64,000 nt of DNA, taken from Macrotrachela quadricornifera. Lineage: Eukaryota > Rotifera > Eurotatoria > Philodinida > Philodinidae. Location of the stretch: NCBI GenBank assembly GCA_022393335.1, contig JAJEKB010021795.1, positions 227,468 through 291,467 on the forward strand, given 5' to 3'. Below, one piece after another: positions 1-13,030 of the stretch; within the stretch, counting starts at the first letter, position 1, and each line of letters begins with the position of its first letter. The notes under the pieces were generated by a model that was not told the DNA's origin, did no database searches, and saw only the letters and a program-made list of their open reading frames with translations. The translations under genes were made by a program, and so were the position numbers.

Positions 1-3000
1 ATATGCACATCATTCAGTAGATTACATTGAGCTGAATCGAATTATATATAATTTGGTCATATTTGTTTTGTCTTTTTGAAACATCATGTGGAAATCCAGT
101 AGATCTAATCTTTTTTGATAATTTTGTCTTACACAATACCGAGAAGATATGTGCCATCCTTTCCCTAAATACTATTCACTATATGCTTTGATTCTTCATC
201 GAATGAGATATAATTTGTTATTAGTTGTTTAATTGTTCGAATGATAGTACGACAAACACAACAGATATGTTTGCTATCGAATATTCACCTTCGAATTGAT
301 GTAGAAATATGCGCCATATATCCGACCTATCTCATTTGGTAGAGCTTATTGAGTTCTATATACTCATTGACAATTTACTTTATATGCACATGATCATTTA
401 GGCTCTTCAAGAATATTTTGCTTCTAAATCCGTTTACCATCTCATATGACACATTCATAAATACAACTTGATCAAATCTATTGAAGGTGAGATAATTCAA
501 TATTGGCACATGTATTACAATCGATAGTCATGTTCGATGTCATATGCAATGAGCAATTCGAGATTATTTCGACATTCATACAATAGAAAATTGATAATAA
601 TAATCCATACGTCTTCATTTCCATCTGAACAGGATCTATCGAATGGGAGATGTTTCAGTATTGGCACACGTACTAGAATGAATATGCATATTGAGTAAGT
701 TGTATAACTATTAGTAGAAGGAAAATTTTCGTAAATTTTCTCCTGGAAAAAAGACTCGCATTGAATTTTGTTCATTCATAAATAGATGCATCTCAATGAG
801 ACCTATTGACTGAGATATGTTTCGAGGTTGGCACGTGTGGTGAAGCGAATAATTATGTTGATAAACTTGGATAATCATCACCATTGGAGAGAATTACTGT
901 GAAGTCATTCATTTACCATGTTCACTATTCAGTTTTGTTCATACATGAATAGATAGATTCTCGATGAGATCTGTCGAATGAGACATGTTTAAAAAATTGA
1001 CACATGTGATTGGATAAATAAATATGTTAACACCTTCCCCATCATGGCACATTTTACATATCGATTTCTTCTAGAAATTATCGACTTTTATGAGACTTTT
1101 TATGCTTTTGAAATTGAAAAAAGGCATTTTTCGATTGTTGGAATCTTTCTTTATATATATCATTGGAAAGAGCATATCGAACTGCGTCGATTGGTGTCAT
1201 TTTCGAATGTGGCATAAATTGTGAAATGAATATATTTAGAAAATGCTGAATGCATTATTTTTTGCCTATGATAAAAATAAATGTTATTATTTTTTTTTTC
1301 GTTTATGATATGATTTGGACATTGTTTTGAAGGTGTCATTGAATAGAGCTCGTCAAGCTGTATCTGGCACACCATGATCTAGATTTGTCACGAACAATGG
1401 GATGAATCGTTCTGAGAAAAAGGCGAATCTGTCGCCAACTTTCCTTACATAACGATGGCATAGAATTGAACATAAATGAGGAAGATGAATAACTGATTGA
1501 AAATGGCATATGTTGCCTTTTGTCATGCTATGTTTCAAAAAAGAACCTATATAACAGTGAATTACATATCATTCCATAGATCTAATGCTGATCTATCCAA
1601 TGATGTGTCTTTGAACTTTGGCATATGTGTGATGATGAATAGGTGAATGGAATTGCTGACAACAATATAGGAGTTACTTTTTTGGCGTATCAAGATTCAA
1701 AATCTGTACGAACAATACTTCATTATACTTCAATTGATAGAACTAAACCACCATAACAGTCGATTCATACGTCTATCATTATTGGCACATATTCTAGCGT
1801 TAATCTAGATGGTAAATATCTGACAATCAACACACATATGGAGTTATTAAAAGTTCGTATTCGAAAAAATCATAAAGAGTATATTCAGTGATACCTTTTT
1901 CGCTAGATCTCAACGAGATATATTGAATGACATACGTATCTCTGATGACACATATTCTCAGATGAATTTGATCAGGTAAATTTTCTAATATACGCATACC
2001 TGTTCACTTTTTCTGATATTGTCTTAAAAGATAACAAAAGGTAGCACTGAAATATCTCTTATTCGATAAAAATATATGACATCTATTGAATAATATGATC
2101 AACAGCTTTGGCACATATTCTGACATAAATGCACAAACAAAGTTCTTAATAATAAAGATATCTGCGGAGTTTCTTGAACGCTATAAATGAAAAGATAATA
2201 TAGATTTAAATAAATTACATTCGATTTTGAACAACTAAATGAGAAACGTTTAAAATAATATCCATAGAAATATTGATACATGTCTAAGAGTCAATATGTA
2301 CGTTTCGATGGAAATTTGGGTTTGTCGTAAGCATCAAGGCTTTTCATCTACATGTCTTATGTAAGGTTTAATATACTTTTTTCATAATTATTAATGAAAG
2401 ATAACGAGAGATTTCATTTCCTATAATCAAATTACCTAAGATTTGATAAATCTTTAAAGTTTACATTGAATATCGAGTAGATGATGTTACCATCTGTGTC
2501 AAAACATATTTCGAGTTATTAAATACGGTTTATCGATTCCAATATATTAACTTATATACCATTTGATAGGGTTTTTCATTTTGAATCGAATGAGATCAGT
2601 TTTATGAACGGCACAAATTGTAGAACGAATTGATATATTATATACATGATGAATGATGAATTTTCAAGATTTTATAAGCTATTTCATTGAAACTATGATG
2701 TGAATAATGCAAATGATCATACCAATCGATAGAACAAGTCAAGATGCATCGAAATCTCTGGTTATTTTTAAATTTTGAAGCGAGATATCGAATATTTTTC
2801 GAAAATACAGTTTTTGTAAGTTTGTTCCCATGGAAAAATAAAAAGACTTTTTGATAAGTGCAGGACATAATGTCATGTTCATTGAGAAGGAACATTTTCG
2901 TATCGATAGAGATCGATGGGTTCTACCTGACACACCAACTGGAACGAATCCTATTTTCAAAAACTTGAATCGTCTGTCAACTTCACTTACATAAAAATCG

Positions 3001-3010
3001 ATATAATATA
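1..3010. repeat. Degenerate satellite, ~165-bp unit
   Basis: A recurring block contains an arm like GAATGAGATATGTTT followed by TTGGCACATGT and then GAATGAATATGTT. The GGCACA-type core recurs near 505, 663, 830, 999, 1211, 1366, 1505, 1620, 1784, 1947, 2110, 2275, 2620 and 2929. Most steps are 155-169 bp; a few are shorter or longer where copies are damaged. Earlier copies around 150 and 310 show the array runs off the left edge. Copies are highly diverged, so this is an old satellite, not a recent expansion. Short open frames on the minus strand inside it are by-products of the repeat. No gene seen. Confidence 0.75.
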
Positions 3011-3770
3011 ATGTTTGTTGTTGAATAGATGAGTATAGTATTATAAATCTTTGAATTCGTTTTATTTATTTTGAACAATAAATGATGCACTGTCAACTGA
3101 TTCATCTTATATCTTAATCATTTGGATTGAAAAATAATTTAACATATTATAATTATCCATTCATTGATTATGATATCAGTTTATTTAAAGTCAACAAATA
3201 TCAATGCCAAAAGAGTTCAATAAAACATTTTCTAATTTTGATTTTAACAGTTTAGTTTTTATTTTCTTTAGATGTTAGTACATAATCTTAAAAATTTTTC
3301 TGAATGTTCAGTCAAAACTCGCGATATGTTTGATTTTGTACTATATTATATAAATGACTAGATGTTCATTTGTTGGAACAAATTTCCATTAACTTCATCC
3401 ATAAATACATAAAGTCATTGATTTATCATTTTGATCAATTAGTTTAAGATAAAGATGTTTACAATTCTTGATTGATAAACAATATATAAATATGTAATTA
3501 TTCCATTCTGAAATATACTACTAGTTCTTGTTTATAATAATAGAACATAAAATGAATTGAATATGTATAGGAAAAAAAATTCAGTTATAATGAATAAAAC
3601 TATAGTATATTGATGAGATTATTTTCGAAGGATTTTATTTGTTTGAAAATGAATGTAAGAATTGCTTAATTTAGTTTTTCAAACTGTCAAATTTCTTCCA
3701 TAAGACTCTTTCGATTACCTATCATCACATCGAGTAGTAATTCATTTTTGAAATAAATCTAATGTAGATT
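3011..3770. other. AT-rich spacer, nothing recognised
   Basis: Low-complexity A/T sequence between the satellite and the decayed SecA-like gene. No inverted repeat, array or convincing reading frame was found. Confidence 0.5.
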
Positions 3771-3771
3771 T

Positions 3772-4480
3772 ATGAATTTCTTTATTTTTTTCAATTTATT
3801 CGAATGTTATTTATCGAGAATAAATTTCTACTATATTTATTTTCTCTTTTTATCTAACTCATCAATAAGTTCGATATTTTCATATATTCGATTTGTTTAT
3901 CCTCCTTTACTTTCAGGATTTATAAGATGTTCAAAATATAAAATAAATTCATCATTTTCTTTATCATCTTTTCTATCTATTCTTCTTCCTTTTATATCAA
4001 TTTCTTGTTTAATATCTTTACCAAAAAAATTTTTCAATTATATGTATATACCACCTTTTTCATTAACTTTTTGTTTCTAATTGAAAATCAACAATTTCAC
4101 GTCGAAATTCTCTCGTTATTTTCATCATAAATTTAAACTGGAGAGTTAATTAAAAATATGTCAATACCCAAATCTTTTGAATAAGATTTCGAAAATTCTT
4201 TAAGTATTATTTCATTTATCAGAAAAACTATTAAAATCGATCGTTTCTTCTTCATCAAGTTCTTTTTTTTTCGAGTATTAGTAACAATAATATAAAATCA
4301 ATATTTTTTTGTTATCTTCAATAATAAAACATTCGTATTTTCATAAAAGATTCATTTTGTTTGATCAAATAAATAATGAATAATAAGATTTTTTTAATAG
4401 TTTTGTTTTCTTCTTAAGATAAATCTTTTAAACTTCCATTAACACCGCTAAATATTCCATTAAATATTTTTGCTATTTCA
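3772..4480 (-). pseudogene. Downstream part of SecA-like gene remnant
   Basis: The minus strand keeps coding-like stretches rich in K, E, D, I and N. One runs through about 3772-4060 with in-frame TAA/TAG at places where Gln fits, and contains pieces such as KGRRIDRKDDKENDEF and YENIELIDELDKKRK. A second at about 4085-4200 reads SKDLGIDIFLINSP then YDENNER, and shifts frame to FRREIVDFQ. It lies directly downstream of the ATPase core and in the same orientation, so it is probably the same gene. The position after Walker B would correspond to the second helicase half of SecA-type motors, but I cannot name motifs here. The plus-strand ORF over 3772-4080 is a shadow of this remnant. Confidence 0.45.
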
Positions 4481-4559
4481 GAAAAAAAGAAATTCTTTTT
4501 CCACAAGGTATACAAATCTATCCAAATAAATAGTAGCTATTGGATAATTACATTTCACC

Positions 4560-5270
4560 AAAATAATGTGAAAAAAATCCATTGATTTCATCAATCAAGA
4601 AAATACATTTTTCTTCCTCTGTCTCTCTCTCTCTCTATTAATAAATACAGATGATGATAAATTCTGTTCTGATATAATTGTTGAAACTACATTTCTTAAA
4701 TCTTTGCCACTATCTATATTTGAGAATTTCTCAATAGATAATTTTTCAAATGTCCTGTGATTTAACATTTGTGAAAATAAAAAGGTTGAAGATTTATGTT
4801 AAAATTATTTTCATATATTTTAGATAAATAATCAGTATAAATAATCAAATGTAAATTTATAATCAAGTAAATTAAAATTATTCTCCTAATAAAGCTAATG
4901 TTCAAGATTTTCCTTGTCCAGTTTAAATTTCATCAAGACGATTAGAAGGAATAGAATTCCTATTTCGATCACAAATTTAATAATATATTAATACTCCAAA
5001 GAATTTGAATAGAATGAAATTGACTTTGATGTTTTTCAATAAGATCATAAACTGTTAAAGAAAATATAACTGATAAACTGGCAATGATATGTGGAATATT
5101 TTCTCTAATAACCTCTGATTGACTACCTTTTGTTTTCTTCATATTTTAAACAATATTCTTAATTTGAACGTTTTCTTTAATAATCTGTTATTTAAATATT
5201 TTTCGAAGTTTTTCTTCATATTTTTAAAAATCTGCTTCTGTCATTTTTTCGGTATTTAGTGAAAATTGAT
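4560..5270 (-). pseudogene. SecA-like ATPase core, decayed
   Basis: Read on the minus strand, about 100 codons from 5270 down are continuous apart from TAA codons at Gln-like places (TEADF-stop-KYEEKLRKIF, then IREN IPHIIASLSVIFSL). This leads to HSIQILWSIN, the segment that precedes Walker A in SecA-type motors. After a frameshift, RLDEI-stop-TGQGKS gives Walker A at 4905-4922. CIFLIDEINGFF at about 4575-4604 matches the Walker B/DEAD-box position (LIDEI codons at 4584-4598). The spacing of about 107 residues between the two is what SecA N-terminal domains show. Between them at least three frameshifts separate fragments such as YTDYLSKIYENNF and EKLSIEKFSNID. Bacterial SecA is the preprotein translocation ATPase. 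In animals such domains occur in large proteins of unknown role. This copy is broken beyond function. Confidence 0.6.
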
Positions 5271-5639
5271 TTATTTTTCTTGAAATTCTTTTAAAGCTCG
5301 ATTAATTGTTATTTATTTTAATTTTCTATAATATAAAAAATGAAAATGAATTTTTTCTAATTTATTCGAAAATGTTTGATAAGAATCATTATTTATTATA
5401 ATATGTTTAAATCTATTTATAGAATCTTCTATTAAATATTGATAAATAATTCTATTTTATTTTATTTTTTAAAATAATAAAATGATTGTTTCTATTTCTA
5501 TTATTAATTCTTCTCTTATAATTCAATCATTTCTATAACAGTAGGATGGTTAATTATATTTGAATGTGTTAATAAATCTATTATTAGATTTAATGGATTA
5601 TTTGTAAAATAGGAGGTTTGTTCTGAAAGATATTAAATA

Positions 5640-5900
5640 ACAGGTGTTGTACTGGTCAATGTAGATCAGTTGTTTTAGTATGATCAGTTTGTTGATTAAT
5701 ATCTATATGTGATTATAATAGAATTATAAACATAAATTTTATTCTCTTGGAAAATCTGCTCTTCCAAAGCACAATTTTCATGACTATTCGCATTATATTT
5801 TCTTATTAGATTAGAATGGTTTATCTCAGTTTCTTCATTCAACTGACAAATCTCTTCTATTTCCAAGGATTAATTTAAAAATATTTGTTATTGAAAATAT
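5640..5900 (-). pseudogene. Upstream coding remnant, probably same SecA-like gene
   Basis: The minus strand reads LEIEEICQLNEETEINHSN, then LIRKYNANSHENCALEEQIF and QENKIYVYNSIII, with no stop across about 50 codons and a sensible mix of charged and polar residues. It sits 370 bp upstream of the SecA-like core, same strand, so it is most simply an earlier part of that gene. No domain recognised. Confidence 0.35.
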
Positions 5901-7930
5901 GATTGTTGAAGATTTTTGATAAAATATCTGAATGTAAGTATATCTGATGAAAATTTATGTTGAAAAATCTTTGATAATTTTAAGAATTGATTATTGAAAT
6001 AAAGAAAATTGTGAATAATTTCTGTGATATTTTGTTTTTCTTGAATAAATTATTAAATATATTTTAATTGTGATTCTCTAATATGTGGTCAAATATGAAA
6101 ATTTTTCTTTATTAAAATTTGTAAAAAGTAACTAAGTATTTTTTAAATATATATTTTATTTTATTTTGATAATTAAAATTAATAGTTTTAAATAAATTTT
6201 TTTTCTATAATAATTTATCAATGATTTTAAATGTTTGGAATATTGATTATATCTATATTTTGATCGATTTGTAAAAATAAAAAAATGTGATGATTAGATT
6301 TTTTTCTAGAATTTAAATTAATAATTCATCTGCTAGTTTCTTTTTGTCGAACTATCTTGATAAATAGGTATTTCGAAATAATAGTCAGATCATTTCTTAA
6401 TGTAAATATTTCTCCATGATTTTAAATTCTTTAAAGAAACATTTCATTAGTATAGAAATAATATATTTATTCATTTTCTGATCAATTAAAATATGTTCAT
6501 CGTTTAATTTAAATTGTAAAAGTATCTTTCATAAAGAATGTTTGTATAGAATTGCAACTAATTTTTTCATAGAATTTCTTATAACTTTTTCATTATCATA
6601 CAAATCCATGTCTCATTTTCTTTTAACTTATTAATTGTAGTATTACTAAAATCTAAGAAAAATTTTCTAATATATCCATTCTAAAGTTTAACTATGATAG
6701 TATGGTAAAATAATAAGAATAATATTATCTCAATCAATCTTATTTCCACATTAATATTTATTTTATATTGAAAATTTTCTCAGATATATTCGTAGGTATT
6801 ATCGTATAAAATATGATCATCTGTAATTCATTATTATTTAATGTATTATGATAACACATTTTGTCCATAACATTTTACTAAAATATATAACTATTCTCAT
6901 TATTTACATTCAATTTCGATTGCATTTTGTATCGAAATGTTCTAAGAAATTTTCATAGCAATCGGAATAAAAAGTGAGATTTTTCATCATCAATTTTTCT
7001 AATAAAATTAATTTAAATTTTCATCATAATTTAACTCTTTAAAATAATTACTCAAGAAATATTGTAAAAATTCAATATGATAATCGAAAAAAAAAGGAAT
7101 GTTCAATATTGAGAAGAAATCGAATATTGTTTTTTATATTAGTAAAACGTATTAGTTTTTAAATTAAATCACCTATACTAATGAATTTGTATAAAGTACT
7201 TTTCTTCAATTGAGATAATTTTTATTTTGTTGTAAATTAATTTCTAATATTATTAAAAAACATTTTTATTATATATATATATCTAACGATTTTTATTTTC
7301 ATTATCACAGATCATAATAATAATATTTTAAGATAAATTTAAAAATCTGTTAAATAAATATAATAAATCGAATTATTATTATTTATTTTAATATATTTAA
7401 TTAACTTTGTATAACTATCATCTTATTTATATAAAAGATCAATTTCGAATTTCAAATTGTGAACATTAGAAGAGAATTTTTATTTATTTCATTTAATAAA
7501 AAAGGAAGATCTGCGAAAGATGGTTTATCGAATAAATCAATTTAAATTTGAAAAATATTCTCTTAGGTTTTTCTTAATTTTCATTATTTGATAAAATAAG
7601 ATTTTTGTAAAGCATTATCAAAAAGTCTATATGGATTTTAATATTCCTCGCTTAAATAGTATTTTCGAAACAAAAATTTCCGTTTTTTCTTCTTTCCATT
7701 CAGCTACAAATTTAACAAGATTTTTCTAACATCATTTATCTTAAATAATTGATAAACTTTCATTATATAATGAGAAATTTAAACGGTATGTAATAGAATT
7801 GAATTTCATATTTAACTTAATTTATATTGTTAACAAAATTCTAATAAGAATCAAGGTGAGATTTTCATTTTAGTTTTTATTTAAGTTATTTGAAAAAAAT
7901 AAAATATTAGATATTATTCTATAGAATATA
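5900..7930. other. AT-rich stretch with no clear gene
   Basis: Nearly pure A/T sequence between the minus-strand SecA-like remnant and the plus-strand remnant starting at 7932. Coding-like fragments may exist on either strand but none is long enough to call. If both neighbours were genes, they would have been divergently transcribed from here. Confidence 0.4.
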
Positions 7931-7931
7931 T

Positions 7932-8400
7932 ATGTCTCAACAAAATAATGAATTTAATATTAAAGAATAAATTTAACTCAGCTAAAATAAAAGAGAAAAG
8001 ATTTTATTTTATCAGAATAAATATATGAAAATTGTTAAGACATGAACAAATCATCTTAGAGTCTATTAAAGAAAAATTTGACAAATTTTATTATGATATT
8101 TCATTATGGAAATTAGAAATAAAATTTAGTTACAAATAATATATTCTCAAATTAAAACAAACTTTACAAAAATCTATTCAACAATTTCCTAACGAACAAT
8201 AAATAAATGATAGAATTAATATTATTATTAGAAAAAAAAAGATGAAAATTATTTCTTCAAATTCAATTTTTGATCTCTAATATTCTATCAAATATTTAAT
8301 AAAAAAATTTATCTTAAATTCTTAAAAATCCAGTTCGTCGTATACTATATTCAAACTAGAAATAATCATCAATATTAAATTTATTGTTAAAGACAAACAA
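7932..8400 (+). pseudogene. N-terminal remnant of a large helical protein
   Basis: An ATG at 7932 opens MSQQNNEFNIKE, continues through TAA codons in Gln-like places, and reads NKREKILFYQNKYMKI. After a one-base shift near 8035 it continues RHEQIILESIKEKFDKFYY, then DISLWKLEIKF, LKQTLQKSIQQFPNEQ and IIIRKKKMKIISSN to about 8280. The high K/E/Q/I/L content looks like long helices or coiled coil. I do not recognise the family. It may be the start of a giant gene whose other fragments lie downstream on the same strand to 22.8 kb. That link is inference from orientation and style only. Confidence 0.4.
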
Positions 8401-10985
8401 ATAACATTTAGATTGTACATTAACAATATTAAATTATTCTAAATATTAATCAACACAGTTTAGTGTCTAATTATATATAAATAGATTATTAATTAAGAAA
8501 ATTATATGTATACACTATTTATCCTCCGTTATATTCAAACGTTTCTAAACAATAATTGAATGTAATTTAGATTATTGATTATATCTAGATCAACATCAAT
8601 TTTTGTATAAAACATATTAACATATACAAATAAAGATAAGTATTTTAAGATAAATTAAATCAAATAATCATTTATTATTATCTAAAATAAGATAATATTA
8701 AATATTTTATTCTTAAAATACATTATATATATTCAGATTATAAGTAAACATATTGAATAAATCAATGGAAATATCATAATACAATCGATTTTATTTATTT
8801 AGAATCCTAATCAAGAGTAAAATCATTTGGGTAAAGGAGACATTGTTCAATTTATGAAAATAGTTCGAAAAATTTTAAAATTAAATCGAATTTCTCAAAA
8901 AATTTAATTTTTCAAAATATATTTATTCATAATAAAATAAAAAATATTTTTTTCAATCAATTATTTTATATATGTTAGGAGATAAAGAGATTTTTCTAAA
9001 TCTTTAAAAAAAATCTTAAAAATGATAAATTTATTTTAAAAAGTAAATGAACAAAAATTCTTTATTCATTTTAAATATTAGTAAAAGATTATTAATTGTA
9101 TAGGTGCTCATGAACTATTTCAACAAACGTTAGTAAACAAATTATTGATTAGTTTCATGTTAAAAAATACAAATGGAATTATTTTCTCATATTCGCTTTT
9201 CTATATTTGATCAAATTAAAGATTTACAATGTTCATTGAATTTTATCTATATTATATTTCTCGAAAATTATCTATGATCAACTAATTTCGTTAAATAAAA
9301 CGAATTAGAATTTGTCATTTAACAATTATTTATTATACAAAACAAAATATTTTAAAACATACAAATTCAATTCAATCGTAACAAAAAACGTTTTTCTTCT
9401 ATACGAGAAAATTTGTTGAATAAACATAACATAACTCGATTTATTGACAGAATGAAATATATTATGATATTGAACATTAATTTTTAACATATATTTATAT
9501 TAGATATTCTACTTATGAAAAACGTTTTTGTTAATTAAAATATTATTTTATATAATAAATCAAAGTTTTAATTAGATTTAAATTTGTTTCGATGAATTTT
9601 TTTTGAGAGTATCAATAACAGATGAATATATTAAAATTAATTTTTATAATAACAATTCTAAACAAATTAAAAAAGATAGATTTTTTCTATTTTAAAAATA
9701 TATATCCAAGAAAAAGATGAACGAACTATTGATTACATTAGAATTTATCTACGAAATACTCTAATCACTCAAATTGATAATTATATTTATATTAAAACAT
9801 TTAACAGAATTTCAACATAAAAATTTTATTTCTATTGAATATTTTCAAAAGAAAATGACACCAAATTTTACTTAATTATATTTGGGATTAATCTATTAAA
9901 TATATTCAAATAATAAGGAATAAATTGAGCAAGTGAAACTGTAAAAAAAATTCAATTGATAAAATAATCATCTACATATAATAAGAATATTTTCTATGTT
10001 TAAAAATCTTATCGAACTTTTTAAAAGATTTCATACCATCAAATATAATTCAATATATTCAATTACAACTCTAAATATACTAACCATAGTGATGCTTCTA
10101 TACTTAGAAAGCAAACATTATTCATTTAAATAACATCTTTAACAGATTTTCTAACAATCGAAAAACTTTTACCATTATTTACTTTATTATTTCGACTATA
10201 ACATTTAATTAACAAATACAATCATTTATTTGACAGAAGAAGATCAACTTCTTTTTTTTTCTCTCTAGTATAACAAATGAATAAATGAAATTTTTAATTA
10301 TCTTAAACAAGATCGAAATTTGAATAGCATCAAATTAATTAATATTGTTTAACAGTATGAATAGTATTTATTCTAATATATAATCATGAAAAATATACTA
10401 CACATTAATAAAACAATTTATCTATTATTCATACAATAATGATTTATATAACAAGTTTAATCATATATATTCACAAAAACATTATATTTATATTATTTAT
10501 TTATCGAATTATGATGCTATTCAGAATAATATCATAAGAAATTCTTTCAAGCAAATATTAAATCAATTTAACTAAACTTCATTATCATAACAAATTATTA
10601 TTATTATTATAGACATTTAGTAAACAGTAATAGAATCTAAATAGAAAATTTAATCAATGTGCGCTTCACTAATAATACATTTTTTAAAAAAAGAGATAAC
10701 CATACACTTAACATATTATTTTAAATAACAAACGAAATTTTATATTATATACTTACATTAATTATTATCAAATACAAATTTATCAACAATATTCAATTGT
10801 ATCAAATTAAAACAATCTTCGGACAATTACTTACTCAATTTTTGAAAACATCTTAAATATCAATATACAGATTCTTTGAATCATAATAATCAAATATAAA
10901 ATTCATATTCATACCGATTTATCTAGTTAAGATTATTCTCAAGGATATTTTGTTTTAGTTGATCTATATCAAAAATTAATTAAAA
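8400..10985. other. AT-rich, weak plus-strand coding-like traces
   Basis: Very AT-rich. A weak plus-strand trace near 9100-9190 reads GAHELFQQTLVNKLLISF. Otherwise only short fragments between stops. It may belong to the giant decayed gene on this strand, but cannot be shown. Confidence 0.3.
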
Positions 10986-11019
10986 AAAAAAAAGATAAAC
11001 TAATATTAATTACTAATGG

Positions 11020-11580
11020 AGAAAATACAAAAAATGATTACAAAAATAATTAAGCAAATAGCCGACATTGTTACGGAGACAATGGAGAAGATAGATTTGA
11101 TGATAAAACTGGAATATGTGCAGGACATATTTCTATAGTTGAAAATCAATTACCAAAGATCCATGTGTCACATTGTGGTGAAAAAGGAGGATCACGACAA
11201 CAATGACTAGCATTTCATTTAGATGGAAAACGATGGTGATAAAGAAGTTGTACAAATAAAAGTGAGCAACAACCACAGACTATGGTCTGACTGGGCAACT
11301 CGCAGTCGTCGCAAGGGTACCGATGGTATGCCTGATAGTTCGGGAGGATTTTGTGGGGAAGGAGGTAATCAAGGATTAGTTAACGATTGCTTTTTTAAAT
11401 CATATTTCCCTACCAGTTCTATATAAAAATTTTCCAGGAGACATAGGTAACGACCAAGGTAACACCAGGACAACCAGGTCACACTGGAAAATATGGAAGA
11501 GATGACCTTGACTATGCAACTATAGGCAACATTGGATCTCCTCAGTCGAGGTATACAGCCAATAAAAGGGGATCGTCTTC
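11020..11580 (+). pseudogene. Gly-rich / collagen-like remnant
   Basis: The GC content rises locally and the plus strand reads YGDNGEDRFDDKTGICAGHI, then PKIHVSHCGEKGGS, then in other frames GTDGMPDSSGGFCGEGGNQG and finally PGQPGHTGKYGRDD. The last keeps Gly at every third place, as in collagen-like triplets. Arg and Asp occur where neighbouring units have Gly (AGA for GGA, GAT for GGT), so the G-to-A changes fit the decay seen elsewhere. At least two frameshifts and several stops break it. A 67-codon open frame at 11223-11426 lies within it and is part of the remnant. The minus-strand ORF at 11542-11811 is a shadow, with its Glu/Asp run coming from the (TCATCT)n-like plus strand. Family not certain; Gly-rich secreted or structural protein is a guess. 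Confidence 0.45.
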
Positions 11581-11829
11581 ATCTTCATCTTCGTCATCTA
11601 TCGGATAGAAAAGATTGAGATGAGAATCGATTTTGTAACAATTATACGATACATTCGTTTGACGATAATGAAGATAAAGATAAATATGATGATAGACATG
11701 CACATAGAGAGAGAGCACTGATGATAAAAAGTCAAAAATATAACAAATCAATAAACTATGCAGAATATTCATGCTTTTCATTGTCAACAGATTTTTCAAG
11801 TAACTTAACAATTTTTTGTGGTGATGGAA

Positions 11830-12340
11830 AATTTAATAATCATTGAAAAATTGTCTTATCAACATTGGTTATCTCCAAATTTAAATGAATTCTCAGAAAT
11901 AAATGACTAAATTAGAAGATTAGCTATCTAGTCAAGTCTATGTACTTTCTCATATTGAACATGATGCTAAAACAAAATTTTACTAAAACTATCAATAGAG
12001 AAAATCAACGATTAATTTCGAAAAAAATTTGATAGAGAACAAATGAGAGTATTCGCGAATAACATTATTAGGACAATATATATTAAGTCAATATAATGAA
12101 TTCTGAAATAGAATATAAAATAGTTTATATCAACAATTACAAATATAAATTGAAAATATATATGTTAATCAATTAACAACAGGGAATTAAAAATTCTAAG
12201 CTATTGAAATTGCAACAAATTATAAATACATTTAATAGAATTGTTAATAAACAACGTTTAGATCAACATCTTATTGCATCACAAAGACGAACTCTACAGA
12301 TATACTTATTGATAATCCGAAAAGAAAATATTTGATCGAG
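11830..12340 (+). pseudogene. Helical coding remnant
   Basis: Plus-strand pieces include HWLSPNLNEFSEIND, LLGQYILSQYNEF followed by TGA where Trp is plausible, NSLYQQLQI, IYVNQLTTGN, and FNRIVNKQRLDQHLIASQRR. These are spread over two or three frames. They look like an amphipathic helical region and lie just downstream of the Gly-rich patch on the same strand. No known domain recognised. Confidence 0.4.
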
Positions 12341-13030
12341 AATCGATTGTTAAATAGATAGAATATTAGAATTACTTCATCGATGACATTTTTTAAACAA
12401 TAATAAAAACATATTTTCAATTGAAAATATATTTTCACTCAAAGAATATTTAATGATAAATATAATGAAGAATAGATTTTAAAACTTAATTCTTATTTTC
12501 CTTTTTTTCAATTAATATTATGAAAATAAATTAACATTTAAATCCTGAATAAAATAAATCAATCAAAACATTTTCATTTCACTTATTAGTTTTTTCTCAA
12601 ACTTCAGATAAATTTATCAAACAAATTTAATTGAACAAAATCTTTCAAATTATTTAAATATTAACAATTTATTAAAAGATAAAGAATTAAATGAATTTTT
12701 TTTTTTATTTTTCAATGGAAAATAAACTATTTAAATGATTTTTATAATAAAACAATAGAAATTATTTTACGCGATATCAAGAATATATTAGTCTTATATT
12801 TTTAAGAAGAATTTTTAATTATAAATAAATAAAATAAAATATTGAAAAACAGAAAATATTCATATAGAATTAATTAATATAGAATAGAAAAAAGGAATAT
12901 TTCTTAAAAGAATTTTGTTATTAATTGTAAAACAATCTAATAGACTATTTTCAAAAATATCAACAAAATAATGAAAATATATGAAAAATTTATACAAATT
13001 TAATAGAAACAAATCATTTAACACAATTCA
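12340..13030. other. AT-rich, nothing recognised
   Basis: Low-complexity A/T sequence, no clear coding remnant or repeat structure seen. Confidence 0.4.

Noticed and set aside
11542..11811. 89-codon minus ORF with an Asp/Glu run
   Set aside because: It is antisense to the Gly-rich remnant and the acidic run comes from a TCATCT-type microsatellite.
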